A stretch of 64,000 nucleotides of DNA from SZUA-442 sp051011415 (GTDB lineage: Bacteria > Actinomycetota > Acidimicrobiia > Spongiisociales > UBA5794): positions 1-64,000 of the forward strand of contig JBPCTY010000002.1 in NCBI GenBank assembly GCA_051011415.1, given 5' to 3'. The notes beneath the pieces were generated by a model, which saw only the letters and a program-made list of their open reading frames with translations, had not been told where the DNA came from and did no database searches. Every line of letters starts with the position of its first letter. The first letter of the stretch is position 1. Position numbers and translations under genes: made by a program. This document shows, in pieces, positions 36,481-45,940 of the stretch.

Positions 36481-37728
36481 ATGAATCACGACATCGCACA
36501 CATCGGACTGTCTGAGCAAGGACACCTACGAATCGAATGGGCGGCTCGCCGAATGCCCGTTCTTGCAGCTATCAAGCAGCGATTCTCCGAGGAGAAGCCA
36601 CTCGCTGGCTACCGAATTGGTGCGTGCATGCATGTGACGACGGAGACGGCGAACCTGATGCTGGCGCTCGTGGAAGGTGGCGCCGAAGTAGCCCTTTGCG
36701 CATCAAACCCACTTTCGACACAAGATGACGTCGCTGCGGCTCTCGTCGACGCAGGAATTCCGGTGTATGCAGTACGTGGCGAAGACGCAGACATGTTCTA
36801 CGACCACATCAACGCTGTCCTGGATACCGAGCCGCACATCATCTTCGATGACGGAGCGGACATGACGACTGTGCTTCACAAGGAGCGTGTTGATCAACCG
36901 ATTCTGGGTGGTATGGAGGAGACGACCACTGGGGTCATCCGGCTCAAGGCGATGGCCGAGGACGATGTCCTCAGGTTCCCAGTCGTCGCGGTCAATGACT
37001 CGGACACCAAGCACTTGTTCGACAACCGACACGGAACCGGTCAGTCCTCGCTCGACGGGATCCTCCGCGCAGCAAACATTCTGTATGCCGGCCGGCGCGT
37101 CGTCGTCGCTGGATTCGGCGACTGTGGCTGGGGTATCGCAACGCGAGCCAAGGGTATGGGCGCCGATGTCATCGTGACTGAGATCAACCCAATCCGAGCG
37201 GTCGCCGCAGCAATGGAAGGGCACCGGGTCATGACAAGCATGGAAGCCGCAGCGGAAGGTGACGTGTTCATCACGGCTACCGGCAACATCCACGTGTTCG
37301 GGGCTGAACACTTTGCGATCATGAAGGACAATGCGATCGTTGCCAACGCGGGACACTTCGATGTGGAACTCGATCTCGCTGCGCTCGATGAGATGGCGGA
37401 CTCGCGCCGGGTTCTGCGTGACAATCTGGAGGAGTTCACACTTCCCAACGGCCGAAGAATCCTTGTGGTCGCTGAAGGCCGTCTGGTCAATCTCGGTGCA
37501 GCTGAGGGCCACCCTGCCGATGTGATGGATCTGTCGTTCTCAGACCAGGCGATCGCTGCGGAGTGGATTGTCCAGAATGCGGACTCGCTTGATCCGAAGG
37601 TGTACCGCCTTCCACAGGAGCTCGACGAAGAGGTCGCCCGTCTGAAGCTCGAGGCCATGTCCGGATCGCTCGAACCGTTGTCGAAAGAGCAGGCTGATTA
37701 CTTGTCGTCCTGGCAGCACGGAACCTGA
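36481..37728 (+). CDS. ahcY: S-adenosylhomocysteine hydrolase
   Basis: 415 aa. It splits S-adenosylhomocysteine, a product inhibitor of methyltransferases, into adenosine and homocysteine, with bound NAD. Motifs: MHVTTETANLMLALVEGGAEVALCASNPLSTQDDVAAAL, GGMEETTTGV, VNDSDTKHLFDNRHGTGQS, the NAD loop GFGDCGWGIA and the C-terminal VYRLPQELDEEVARLKL. It is shorter than the eukaryotic and mycobacterial form (about 430-495), lacking the roughly 40-residue insertion. The ATG follows GAGGAACCC. Confidence 0.95.
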   Translation: MNHDIAHIGLSEQGHLRIEWAARRMPVLAAIKQRFSEEKPLAGYRIGACMHVTTETANLMLALVEGGAEVALCASNPLSTQDDVAAALVDAGIPVYAVRGEDADMFYDHINAVLDTEPHIIFDDGADMTTVLHKERVDQPILGGMEETTTGVIRLKAMAEDDVLRFPVVAVNDSDTKHLFDNRHGTGQSSLDGILRAANILYAGRRVVVAGFGDCGWGIATRAKGMGADVIVTEINPIRAVAAAMEGHRVMTSMEAAAEGDVFITATGNIHVFGAEHFAIMKDNAIVANAGHFDVELDLAALDEMADSRRVLRDNLEEFTLPNGRRILVVAEGRLVNLGAAEGHPADVMDLSFSDQAIAAEWIVQNADSLDPKVYRLPQELDEEVARLKLEAMSGSLEPLSKEQADYLSSWQHGT

Positions 37729-37737
37729 CGCCGCAAT

Positions 37738-39009
37738 ATGACGAATCGCTACACAGGTTTGTTCTTCCTCGTCATCGCGTTTGCGATGCTTGCCGCTGCG
37801 TGCGGCTCTGGCACCGAGGAAGTGGCGGCAGAAGGGGGCGAGAGTCCAACGACCTCCGAAGCTACAGCAGACCCGCTGGCTGACTATCCGGACCCAACGG
37901 TCTCGCATCTTCAACAGTTGCTCAATGATCTCGGATACAAGGCGGGGGCCGTCGATGGGCTTCTGGGCGATCGCACTGTCGACGCGCTTCGTGCGTTTCA
38001 AGCCGACAATGGACTTGAGCAGACAGGTCATGTCGACATCGACACCCTCAGCGCGCTCGCCGACCAATCAGACAGCGCACGGGCAACAGTGGTTGAATCG
38101 CTTCAGACGGTGCTGGCCGAACTTGGGTACTACACCGATCTGATCGATGGGATACCGGGATCGCGCTCGATCGAGGCACTGACCGCATTCCAGGCTGCAA
38201 CAGACCTACCGGAAACCGGGGAGCTGGATGGGACAACGTTTGAGCGTCTGATTTCGACGTACCGAACAGAGGTCACCCAAGCGCACCTTGGCGCCGCTGC
38301 AGAGTCGGGGAGAGGCGGCGATGTGCCCGCGGTGCCTCGAACCGTTCCCGAGGGAGCTTCTCCAGACGAATACTTGCAGCAGGGAGACGACGGCCCCGAG
38401 GTTCAACAGGTGCAGAACCGTCTCATCGAACTCGGATATCGGCCTGGAACACCCGACGGGGAATTTGGCGCAGCAACGGCGAGCGCCGTCATGGCTTTTC
38501 AGAAGCGAGAAGGGCTCCAGCGTGACGCCATCGTCGGACCCGACGTCTACGACCGGCTCGCAAGCCCGCAGGGAGCCGGGCCACAATCGACAAGCAACGG
38601 GCCTCGAGTTGAAGTCGACCTTGACCGACAGATCATGTTCGTGGTCGAAGCCTCTGGAGAAGTGACGACGATCAACGTGTCGACGGGGTCCGGGAGGCAG
38701 TACCAGTCCGCCGAGGCGGGGAAGGGCATCGTCACCGCCCACACTCCGACCGGCGATTTCGTCGTTCAGCGTCGGATAGATGGCGACCGCAAGGCTCCCC
38801 TCGGCACTCTCTACCGACCGCTGTATTTCGACGGCGGGTGGGCAATACACGGCAACCCGTACGTCCCAGGGTTCCCGGCGAGCCACGGATGTGTTCGTAC
38901 TGCCAATGCAGACCAGGACTTCGTATTCGACGTGCTCAGGGATGGCGATCCCGTGTGGATCTACGGGAACAATCCACCAACTCCGTCCGACGCTGATGCA
39001 GGCTTCTAA
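37738..39009 (+). CDS. L,D-transpeptidase lipoprotein with three peptidoglycan-binding repeats
   Basis: 423 aa. Lipobox LAAACG (Cys21), a Glu/Thr-rich linker, then three PG_binding_1 repeats: HLQQLLNDLGYKAGAVDGLLG..., SLQTVLAELGYYTDLIDGIPG... and QVQNRLIELGYRPGTPDGEFG.... The C-terminal YkuD catalytic domain (about 290-410) ends with IHGNPYVPGFPASHGCVR, giving the catalytic His and Cys. It makes 3,3 cross-links or attaches proteins to peptidoglycan on the outer face of the membrane. It follows ahcY by 9 bp. In Mycobacterium this slot, between sahH and comF, holds mtrA-mtrB-lpqB. Confidence 0.92.
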   Translation: MTNRYTGLFFLVIAFAMLAAACGSGTEEVAAEGGESPTTSEATADPLADYPDPTVSHLQQLLNDLGYKAGAVDGLLGDRTVDALRAFQADNGLEQTGHVDIDTLSALADQSDSARATVVESLQTVLAELGYYTDLIDGIPGSRSIEALTAFQAATDLPETGELDGTTFERLISTYRTEVTQAHLGAAAESGRGGDVPAVPRTVPEGASPDEYLQQGDDGPEVQQVQNRLIELGYRPGTPDGEFGAATASAVMAFQKREGLQRDAIVGPDVYDRLASPQGAGPQSTSNGPRVEVDLDRQIMFVVEASGEVTTINVSTGSGRQYQSAEAGKGIVTAHTPTGDFVVQRRIDGDRKAPLGTLYRPLYFDGGWAIHGNPYVPGFPASHGCVRTANADQDFVFDVLRDGDPVWIYGNNPPTPSDADAGF

Positions 39010-39042
39010 ACCCGCGTCGTAGCCACCGCATACCGTGAGGGA

Positions 39043-39597
39043 ATGTTGTGCTGCATCTGTGGAACTCCAGCGGTCTCGGTCTGTGCGACCTGTAAGAGGT
39101 CGCTGCGTCCCGGTGGCCAGCGTTGGGTTGGCGGATCCCTTGTGCTGTCAGCTTTCGAACACAGCGGTGCAGCCGCAACGCTTGTCCAACACTTGAAATA
39201 CCGCAGAAATCTGGCTGCAGCGGGCGTCCTCGCAAAGGCAATGGCATCGCTCATCGAGTGGGCGCCCGCCTGTCTCGTGCCGGTTCCACGATCAGTGCAT
39301 CGCCGGATGCGATACGGGGTGGACCAGACAACCGAACTCGCCAACCGAATCGGTAGCGAGATCGGGGTGCCCGTCCATCAGGTCCTTGCGGCGCCGTTGT
39401 GGCGACGACGTCATGCTGGAAGAGGGCGATCAGACCGGAGCGCCAGTCGGTTCCAAACGAGGGCACCGGTACCTGAGGGTGCGGTCCTGATCGACGATGT
39501 CGTGACCACCGGCCGCACAGTTCACGAAGCGCTCAGTGCGCTGGGAGATCCAAGCATTCGGGTAGTGACCGCGACTTCGGCAGGTACACTGAGGTAA
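39043..39597 (+). CDS. comF: ComF-family phosphoribosyltransferase-like protein
   Basis: 184 aa. The N-terminus has a zinc-finger pattern (MLCCICG, CATCKRS). The PRPP-binding loop VLIDDVVTTGRTVHEAL lies near the end, and LVPVPRSVHRRMRYGVDQTTELAN is the typical ComF middle segment. ComF is needed for natural transformation in some bacteria; in most actinobacteria its role is unknown. The gene is part of the actinobacterial comF-hpf-secA series. Confidence 0.88.
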   Translation: MLCCICGTPAVSVCATCKRSLRPGGQRWVGGSLVLSAFEHSGAAATLVQHLKYRRNLAAAGVLAKAMASLIEWAPACLVPVPRSVHRRMRYGVDQTTELANRIGSEIGVPVHQVLAAPLWRRRHAGRGRSDRSASRFQTRAPVPEGAVLIDDVVTTGRTVHEALSALGDPSIRVVTATSAGTLR

Positions 39598-39755
39598 GGA
39601 GCGGATGCGTTCCAGACACTGGGAGGTGGCGTGGCGCACGAGCGAACAAGAGTCGCACGTTGGCCCGCCGCTGCGCTGTCGAAGCCCGCTCCAGACCACG
39701 ATCGAGAGAACGCCGCTTTGTCGCGCCTCGATCTCCGCACAAGAGAGGAGCACGG

Positions 39756-40298
39756 GTGACCGTTCGCGTCCACGGTAGGAACATGCAAGTACCCCAGGAG
39801 ATTCGGGTGTTCGCCGAAGACCGCCTGGAACATGCGGGGAGAATCTTCGATGACGGCAGTGCCGTTGACGTTGAGTTCTCCGAGTCGCGCAACCCACGTA
39901 TCGACGAGAAATACACGGTCGAGATCACGACCCATGTCGCTGGGCACATCGTTCGTATTGAGGCCGACGCCTCAGATGAGCGCTCGGCAGTCGATACCGC
40001 GGCCGACAAGTACGAGCGTCAACTGCGCCGATTGAAAGAGCGGCTCATCCAAAGAAATCGATCCTCGAACAAAGACCTCAACCACACAGGTGACCACTCC
40101 GATGTATCTAGTGACCGTGGCGGCGGAATCGTCCGGACCAAGAGGTTCGCGATGAAACCGATGACCGCAGAGGAAGCTGTTTTGCAGATGGAGATGCTCG
40201 GTCACGACTTCTTCTTCTTCCTCGACGCAGAGTCTGATAGGCACTGCGTGGTGTATCACCGGCGCGACGGCAACGTAGGACTGATCGAACCGGAGTGA
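39756..40298 (+). CDS. hpf: Long-form ribosome hibernation promoting factor
   Basis: 180 aa from the GTG at 39756, preceded by AGAGGAG; an in-frame ATG at 39660 would add an Arg-rich stretch with no homologous look. N-terminal S30AE domain (TVRVHGRNMQVPQEIRVFAEDRL, DEKYTVEI) and the C-terminal dimerisation domain (RTKRFAMKPMTAEEAVLQMEMLGHDFFFFLDAES...). It inactivates and dimerises 70S ribosomes in stationary phase. The 158-bp leader after comF may hold a promoter. Confidence 0.93.
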   Translation: MTVRVHGRNMQVPQEIRVFAEDRLEHAGRIFDDGSAVDVEFSESRNPRIDEKYTVEITTHVAGHIVRIEADASDERSAVDTAADKYERQLRRLKERLIQRNRSSNKDLNHTGDHSDVSSDRGGGIVRTKRFAMKPMTAEEAVLQMEMLGHDFFFFLDAESDRHCVVYHRRDGNVGLIEPE

Positions 40299-40310
40299 AC
40301 CGGAGCCGAA

Positions 40311-40958
40311 ATGAAGAGATTGCTCGTCGTCGATGATGTACCGCTGTTCCGAGCGGGCCTAACAGCCGCACTGTCTGGTGCCGGATATGACGTGGTCGGT
40401 GAAGCAGCCGATGGCGAAGGTGCCGTTGCTGTTGCTGAAGTGGAGCAGCCAGACATTGTGCTCCTTGACCTCCTTATGCCAGGAATGTCAGGTATTGATG
40501 TGCTGGAGAAGATCACAGCCGTCGCACCGAATGCGGCCGTTGTGCTCCTCACCGGGTCCGAGTCAGAGGAGGACCTTGTCGCTGCGATCAAAGGCGGTGC
40601 ACGGGGCTACATCCTCAAGGACATGCCATTCGACGATCTTGTCGGTGCGATTGACAACATCACCGGCGGCGGGGCATCGATTTCGCCTGAAATGGCGGGG
40701 AAGCTGTTCGATGTCACACGGCAACTGCTGCGACATCAAGAGCTCGTTGGAGCACGCAAGCCAACGCTGACAGGTCGCGAGATCGAGGTACTTGGTTTGG
40801 TTGCGGACGGGAAGACGAGTCGTCAGATCGGTGACATTCTCTTCATCTCGGAGAACACGGTGAAGAACCACATCCGCAACATTCTCGACAAGCTTGGTCT
40901 CCACTCTCGAAACGAAGCTGTCCTGTACGCCATCCGCGAGAACATCATTTCGCTGTAG
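40311..40958 (+). CDS. NarL/FixJ-type response regulator (orphan)
   Basis: 215 aa, ATG 12 bp after the hpf stop. Receiver domain with VVDDVPLF (acidic pair), phospho-acceptor Asp in IVLLDLLMPGMSG, LLTGSES (Thr switch) and ILKDMP (Lys). The C-terminal LuxR-type helix-turn-helix reads LTGREIEVLGLVADGKTSRQIGDILFISENTVKNHIRNILDKL. No histidine kinase is nearby, so the partner is unknown. Its position between hpf and secA suggests it may control stress or stationary-phase functions (inference). Confidence 0.9.
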   Translation: MKRLLVVDDVPLFRAGLTAALSGAGYDVVGEAADGEGAVAVAEVEQPDIVLLDLLMPGMSGIDVLEKITAVAPNAAVVLLTGSESEEDLVAAIKGGARGYILKDMPFDDLVGAIDNITGGGASISPEMAGKLFDVTRQLLRHQELVGARKPTLTGREIEVLGLVADGKTSRQIGDILFISENTVKNHIRNILDKLGLHSRNEAVLYAIRENIISL

Positions 40959-41085
40959 CGCACATCTCTCGAGCAGTTTCGCGTTGTTCGGCGTTGTTTC
41001 CCGGATCAGAAACTGCCGATCCGACAAGCCGAGACCGTGATTCATAGGTCTAGATACGTGCGGCGCCCCGTAGTATCCGTGGACT

Positions 41086-43740
41086 ATGTCGATCCTCCAA
41101 CGGGTGCTTCGCGCAGGTGAAGGCAAGCGCCTCAAAGAACTCCAAGATCTGGCCGTAAAGGTCAACGCTCTCGAACCCGAGATCGAAGCACTCTCCGACG
41201 ACGAGTTGCGTGCGCGGACGCAGTGGTTCCGTGACCGGCTAGCGGACGGCGAAACCCTCGACGAAATTGAGGTCGAGGCATACGCAACGGTTCGCGAGGC
41301 GGCAAAGCGTGTGCTCGGGCAGCGCCACTACGACGTCCAGATCATCGGTGCCGGCGCCATGCATCGAGGGATGATCGCAGAGATGAAGACTGGTGAGGGA
41401 AAGACCCTCGTCCAAACCATGCCTGCCTACCTCAACGCTCTCGCCGGCGGCGGCGTGCACGTCGTGACGGTGAACGACTACCTCGCATCGCGTGATGCCG
41501 AGTGGATGGGAAGCATCCACCGATTCCTTGGGCTCGAGGTCGGTCTCATCCAGGCGTGGATGACGCCGGAAGAACGACGGCCGCAGTACATCGCAGATAT
41601 CACCCACGGTACGAACAACGAATTCGGTTTCGATTACCTGCGGGACAACATGACCATGAACCCCGAGCACATGGTCCAGCAGGGTCACGCCTTCGGAATT
41701 GTGGATGAGGTCGACTCGATTCTCATTGACGAGGCACGAACACCGTTGATCATCTCGGGCCGGGTTGGTGAGACCGGGAAGTGGTACACCGAATTCGCCC
41801 GGATCGCATCGCGCCTCCGCGAGGACGATCACTACGAGGTCGACGAAAAGAAGCGGCAGGTCGTCACGACTGAAGCCGGAGTGACTCGTGTTGAGGAGAT
41901 GCTCAACGTTGACAACCTCTACGACCACGCAAACGTTGACTTCATCCACCACCTCGATGTAGCTCTCAAGGCGAAGGCGCTCTACACAAAGGACGTCGAC
42001 TACCTCGTCAGGAACGGTCAGGTGATGATCGTTGACGAGTTCACTGGTCGTGTTCTCGAAGGTCGTCGGTACAGCGAGGGACTCCACCAATCGATCGAAG
42101 CCAAAGAAGGCGTAGCGATCAAGGAAGAGAACCAGACGCTCGCCACAATCACCTTGCAGAACTATTTCAGGATGTACGACAAGCTCTCCGGAATGACAGG
42201 TACCGCTGTCACGGAGGAGGGTGAGTTCGTTGAGATCTACGGACTCGAAGTTGTGGTTGTTCCGACGAATCGGGAGATCGCCCGCCTCGACCAGCCGGAT
42301 CTCGTCTATGTCGACGAAGACAACAAGTTTGCGGCGGTCGCAGATGACATCACGGAGCGCCACGCACTCGGGCAGCCAATACTCGTCGGTACCGTATCGA
42401 TCGAGAAGTCCGAGCGGCTCGCAGCCACGCTGAAGCGCCGAGGGATCAATTTCGAAGTACTCAACGCAAAGCAGCATGAACGGGAAGCCCACGTCATTGC
42501 GCAGGCAGGAAAGCCCGGGGCGATAACCGTTGCCACGAACATGGCAGGTCGCGGTGTTGACATCGCTCTTGGTGGAAACCCAGAGGAACTTGCCAAAGGA
42601 GAGTTGCGCAAGCGAGACGTGTCGCCTGACGACCCGACATGGGATGAACAGCTCGCCGCCGTGACCGCAGAGTTCTCAGAGGAAACGAACAGAGACAAGC
42701 AGACGGTTCTCGATGCAGGTGGTCTGTACGTGCTTGGCACGGAACGCCACGAATCGAGACGCATCGACAACCAGCTCCGTGGACGTTCCGGGCGCCAGGG
42801 AGATCCAGGCGAAAGCCGTTTCTATTTGTCTCTTGAGGACGACCTCATGCGACGCTTTGCAAACGACCGGGTTCAATCGATCATGGAACGTCTCAAGATT
42901 CCGCCGGATGTGCCAATCGAGGCCAAGATGGTGTCGAAGTCGATTGAGCGTGCCCAAACCCAGGTTGAATCGCAGAACTTCGAGATTCGCAAGAACGTCC
43001 TCAAATACGACGAGGTAATGAACACCCAGCGAGAGATCATCTATCGCTGGAGGAACCAGATTCTCCACGGCGAGAACACGGATGAGCTTCTCGGTGAGTG
43101 GCGCGACGAAGTCGTCGAGGACACGGTGCTCGAGATGACCGAGGGCGTCGATCCATTCGACTGGGAATGGGACGATCTGAACGTCCGAATGACCCAGATC
43201 TACCACACGAAGATCACACAGGACTCGTTCGACGATCCTGTGAATGTGCACCCCACAGAGATCGTTGACGCCTTCGTCACCGAGGCAGCTGATGCGTATG
43301 AGGCCAGGGAGAAGGACCTCACAACAGAGGTGATGCGACAGCTTGAGCGAACGGTCGTTCTGTCCGTTATTGACAACAAGTGGCGTGAGCACCTTGGAGA
43401 AATGGATTACCTGCGTGGCGGTATCGGGCTGCGAGCGATGGGTCAGCGTGATCCACTCGTGGAATACCAACGCGAAGGTTTTGTCTTCTTCGAGGATCTG
43501 GTTGCAACCACGAAGATTGACTCCATTAGATACATGTACCACGCCGAAGTTTCGCAGCGAGCGCCGCAGGCACAAGCAAGCAACGTGCAAACGTCAAGCG
43601 GCAAAGGTGATGGCACAACCAGGCGACAGGTGCAGCGGGACGGTGACAAGATCGGTCGCAACGACGCATGCCCATGTGGATCCGGCAAGAAGTACAAGCG
43701 ATGCCACGGTGCGCCTGGCGCTGAACCTCTCCCCGCCTGA
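41086..43740 (+). CDS. secA: Preprotein translocase ATPase SecA
   Basis: 884 aa. The motor of the Sec pathway, binding SecYEG and pushing preproteins across the membrane with ATP. Walker A MKTGEGKTLV, DEVDSILIDEARTPLIISG (the DEAD-like box), QNYFRMYDKLSGMTGTA, MAGRGVDIALGGNP and GRSGRQGDPGESRFYLSLEDDLMRRF are present. The C-terminus ends with the zinc/SecB-type tail CPCGSGKKYKRCHG. A TAGTAT sequence at 41071-41076 ends only 9 bases before the ATG and could be a -10 element, so transcription may start close to the start codon. Confidence 0.97.
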   Translation: MSILQRVLRAGEGKRLKELQDLAVKVNALEPEIEALSDDELRARTQWFRDRLADGETLDEIEVEAYATVREAAKRVLGQRHYDVQIIGAGAMHRGMIAEMKTGEGKTLVQTMPAYLNALAGGGVHVVTVNDYLASRDAEWMGSIHRFLGLEVGLIQAWMTPEERRPQYIADITHGTNNEFGFDYLRDNMTMNPEHMVQQGHAFGIVDEVDSILIDEARTPLIISGRVGETGKWYTEFARIASRLREDDHYEVDEKKRQVVTTEAGVTRVEEMLNVDNLYDHANVDFIHHLDVALKAKALYTKDVDYLVRNGQVMIVDEFTGRVLEGRRYSEGLHQSIEAKEGVAIKEENQTLATITLQNYFRMYDKLSGMTGTAVTEEGEFVEIYGLEVVVVPTNREIARLDQPDLVYVDEDNKFAAVADDITERHALGQPILVGTVSIEKSERLAATLKRRGINFEVLNAKQHEREAHVIAQAGKPGAITVATNMAGRGVDIALGGNPEELAKGELRKRDVSPDDPTWDEQLAAVTAEFSEETNRDKQTVLDAGGLYVLGTERHESRRIDNQLRGRSGRQGDPGESRFYLSLEDDLMRRFANDRVQSIMERLKIPPDVPIEAKMVSKSIERAQTQVESQNFEIRKNVLKYDEVMNTQREIIYRWRNQILHGENTDELLGEWRDEVVEDTVLEMTEGVDPFDWEWDDLNVRMTQIYHTKITQDSFDDPVNVHPTEIVDAFVTEAADAYEAREKDLTTEVMRQLERTVVLSVIDNKWREHLGEMDYLRGGIGLRAMGQRDPLVEYQREGFVFFEDLVATTKIDSIRYMYHAEVSQRAPQAQASNVQTSSGKGDGTTRRQVQRDGDKIGRNDACPCGSGKKYKRCHGAPGAEPLPA

Positions 43741-43760
43741 CCAGAGCTACGCTCATCGTT

Positions 43761-44870
43761 ATGGAACCAGTCGAACTCCGTGCGCTCGCGGCCGAACTCA
43801 GTGGCAGGCTTTCCGATGCGCGTGCGTTCCTCGATATCGAAGGCAAACAGACCGAGCTCATCGCACTCCGCGAGCAGGCATCTGCTCCGGATCTGTGGGA
43901 TAACCAGGACGTTGCGCGTCAGGTCACCAGCCGTTTGGCGAGACACGAGCAGATCATCCAGTACGTACAAGATCTCGAATCGAGCATCGAGGACGTTGAG
44001 GTTCTGCTTGAGCTCGCAATCGAGGAGGGTGATGCGGCTTCGATCGCCGAAGTGGAGGCAGAACTCGCTCGGCTGGGTGGCGAACTCGCCAAACTTGAAC
44101 GTGAGTCGCTGTTCTTCGGCGACTACGACGACAATCCGGCCATTGTGTCGATCAATGCAGGGGCTGGTGGCGTTGACGCACAGGACTGGGCGGAGATGCT
44201 TCTCCGCATGTATGTGCGATATCTCGAGCGATCACCGTTCTCGTTTGTGGTCGATGAAGTCCTTGAAGGTGAGGAGGCTGGGATCAAGTCGGCGACGATG
44301 ACAATCACGGGTGACAACGCATACGGGACCTTCGAGTCCGAGCGTGGAACGCACAGACTTGTCCGAATCAGCCCGTTCGATTCGCAATCCCGTCGACACA
44401 CCGCGTTCACAGGTATCGATGTGATTCCTGAGGTCGACGTGGCTGAAATCGAGGTCGATCCTGAAGACCTACGCATCGATACCTACCGCTCCTCTGGCGC
44501 CGGGGGCCAGCACGTGAACAAGACGGACTCTGCGGTCAGGATTACCCACCTCCCCACGGGAATCGTTGTTTCGTGTCAGGCCGAACGGTCGCAGATGCAG
44601 AACAAGGCCCGGGCCATGCAGCTTCTTGCGGCCAGGCTTGCGGAGAAGGCTCGTCAGGATCAGGCCGCAGAGGTGGCTGCCATCCGCGGGGAACAGACCG
44701 AGGCCGGGTGGGGAAGACAGATTCGTAGCTACGTGATGCAGCCCTATCAGATGGTCAAGGACCTCCGAACGGAGTTCGAAGTTGGGAACATCCAAGGCGT
44801 GTTGGACGGCGACATCGATGGTCTGATCGACTCGTACCTCCACTGGCGGCGGTCTGAGCAGGGGACCTGA
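43761..44870 (+). CDS. prfB: Peptide chain release factor 2
   Basis: 369 aa. It terminates at UGA and UAA codons. The stop-recognition tripeptide SPF lies in LVRISPFDSQSRRHTAF, and the catalytic GGQ in SSGAGGQHVNKTDSAV. The coding frame is continuous from the ATG, so the programmed +1 frameshift known from many bacteria is absent. The gene precedes ftsEX as in other actinobacteria. Confidence 0.96.
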   Translation: MEPVELRALAAELSGRLSDARAFLDIEGKQTELIALREQASAPDLWDNQDVARQVTSRLARHEQIIQYVQDLESSIEDVEVLLELAIEEGDAASIAEVEAELARLGGELAKLERESLFFGDYDDNPAIVSINAGAGGVDAQDWAEMLLRMYVRYLERSPFSFVVDEVLEGEEAGIKSATMTITGDNAYGTFESERGTHRLVRISPFDSQSRRHTAFTGIDVIPEVDVAEIEVDPEDLRIDTYRSSGAGGQHVNKTDSAVRITHLPTGIVVSCQAERSQMQNKARAMQLLAARLAEKARQDQAAEVAAIRGEQTEAGWGRQIRSYVMQPYQMVKDLRTEFEVGNIQGVLDGDIDGLIDSYLHWRRSEQGT

Positions 44871-44989
44871 GCTCGCCGTCGCTCGCGGCAGTGCTCCAAT
44901 ACCTGTTGTTTACGAAGGGCGGCTGTAACCTCCGCGGCGGCTGAAACAGGTGGGCGAAGACTCCAGCCATCCCCAGTGATTGTTGTCAC

Positions 44990-45940
44990 ATGATCAAACT
45001 CGAAAACGTTACGAAGGTTTACGGAGGCGACACCGTCGCGCTCAAGGATGTGGACCTCGAGATCTCAAAGGGTGAGTTCGTCTTCCTCGTTGGTGCGTCC
45101 GGATCAGGGAAGTCGACGATGATTCGGCTGATGATGCGGGAAGAAGCCCCAACCAATGGCGACATCTGGGTGGCAGGAAAGCACGCCTCTGAGCTTGCCA
45201 ACTGGAAGGTTCCGCATCTTCGCCGGTCGATCGGCACCGTGTTTCAGGACTTCAAGCTGCTGCCGAACAAGACCGTGTACGAGAACGTCGCATTTGCGAT
45301 GGAAGTAACGGCAAAACATCGTTCTGTGATCCGGAATCAGGTGCCACAGGTACTCAAGCTTGTTGGTTTGTCCGCAAAGTCGGATCGTCTTCCCCGGCAA
45401 CTGTCCGGTGGCGAGCAGCAGCGTGTCGCCGTTGCCCGAGCGTTCGTCAACAGGCCCCTCATCCTTCTCGCCGACGAGCCGACCGGAAACCTTGATCCGG
45501 CGACATCAGTCGGGATCATGCGCATTCTTGACCGGATCAACCGCACCGGCACGACGGTGGTGATGGCGACCCATGACCACGCCATCGTCGATGCAATGAA
45601 GCGACGCGTGGTCGAGCTCGAGCGTGGCTATGTCACGCGAGACGAGAGCCGTGGAATCTACGAGATCCGCGAACCCGAGTCGCTTGAGTCGCAATCGGAC
45701 GAGTCCGACGAACTCGATGCCCTGGACGCCGAGTCCCCCGAGCAGGAGATTCAGAAAGACATCGAGATCGAGGACACCACGGACACCGCTACCGGTGCTG
45801 GCGAGGCAGTGTTCGAAACATCAGAGATCGATGTTGTAGAGGTCGATGAGTCTGCCGACGATGCTGGTGAGGCCGACGAGGCTGGAAGCGACGATGACGG
45901 CAGTGAAGACGACCCGGCTGACGAGGAATCGTCCTCATGA
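44990..45940 (+). CDS. ftsE: Cell division ATPase FtsE with acidic C-terminal extension
   Basis: 316 aa. It forms with FtsX an ABC complex that activates a peptidoglycan hydrolase at the septum. Walker A GASGSGKST, Q-loop, signature LSGGEQQRVAVARA, Walker B LLADEPTGNLD and switch THDHAIVD are intact within the first 225 residues. The last 85 to 90 residues are highly acidic and low in hydrophobics (ESQSDESDELDALDAESPEQE..., ending DDGSEDDPADEESSS). FtsE is usually about 230 aa, so this tail is extra. Its stop overlaps ftsX (ATGA). Confidence 0.94.
   Translation: MIKLENVTKVYGGDTVALKDVDLEISKGEFVFLVGASGSGKSTMIRLMMREEAPTNGDIWVAGKHASELANWKVPHLRRSIGTVFQDFKLLPNKTVYENVAFAMEVTAKHRSVIRNQVPQVLKLVGLSAKSDRLPRQLSGGEQQRVAVARAFVNRPLILLADEPTGNLDPATSVGIMRILDRINRTGTTVVMATHDHAIVDAMKRRVVELERGYVTRDESRGIYEIREPESLESQSDESDELDALDAESPEQEIQKDIEIEDTTDTATGAGEAVFETSEIDVVEVDESADDAGEADEAGSDDDGSEDDPADEESSS

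Noticed and set aside
43761..43860. Programmed +1 frameshift in prfB.
   Set aside because: The frame is open and continuous from the ATG; no CTT-TGA-C slippery stop is present.
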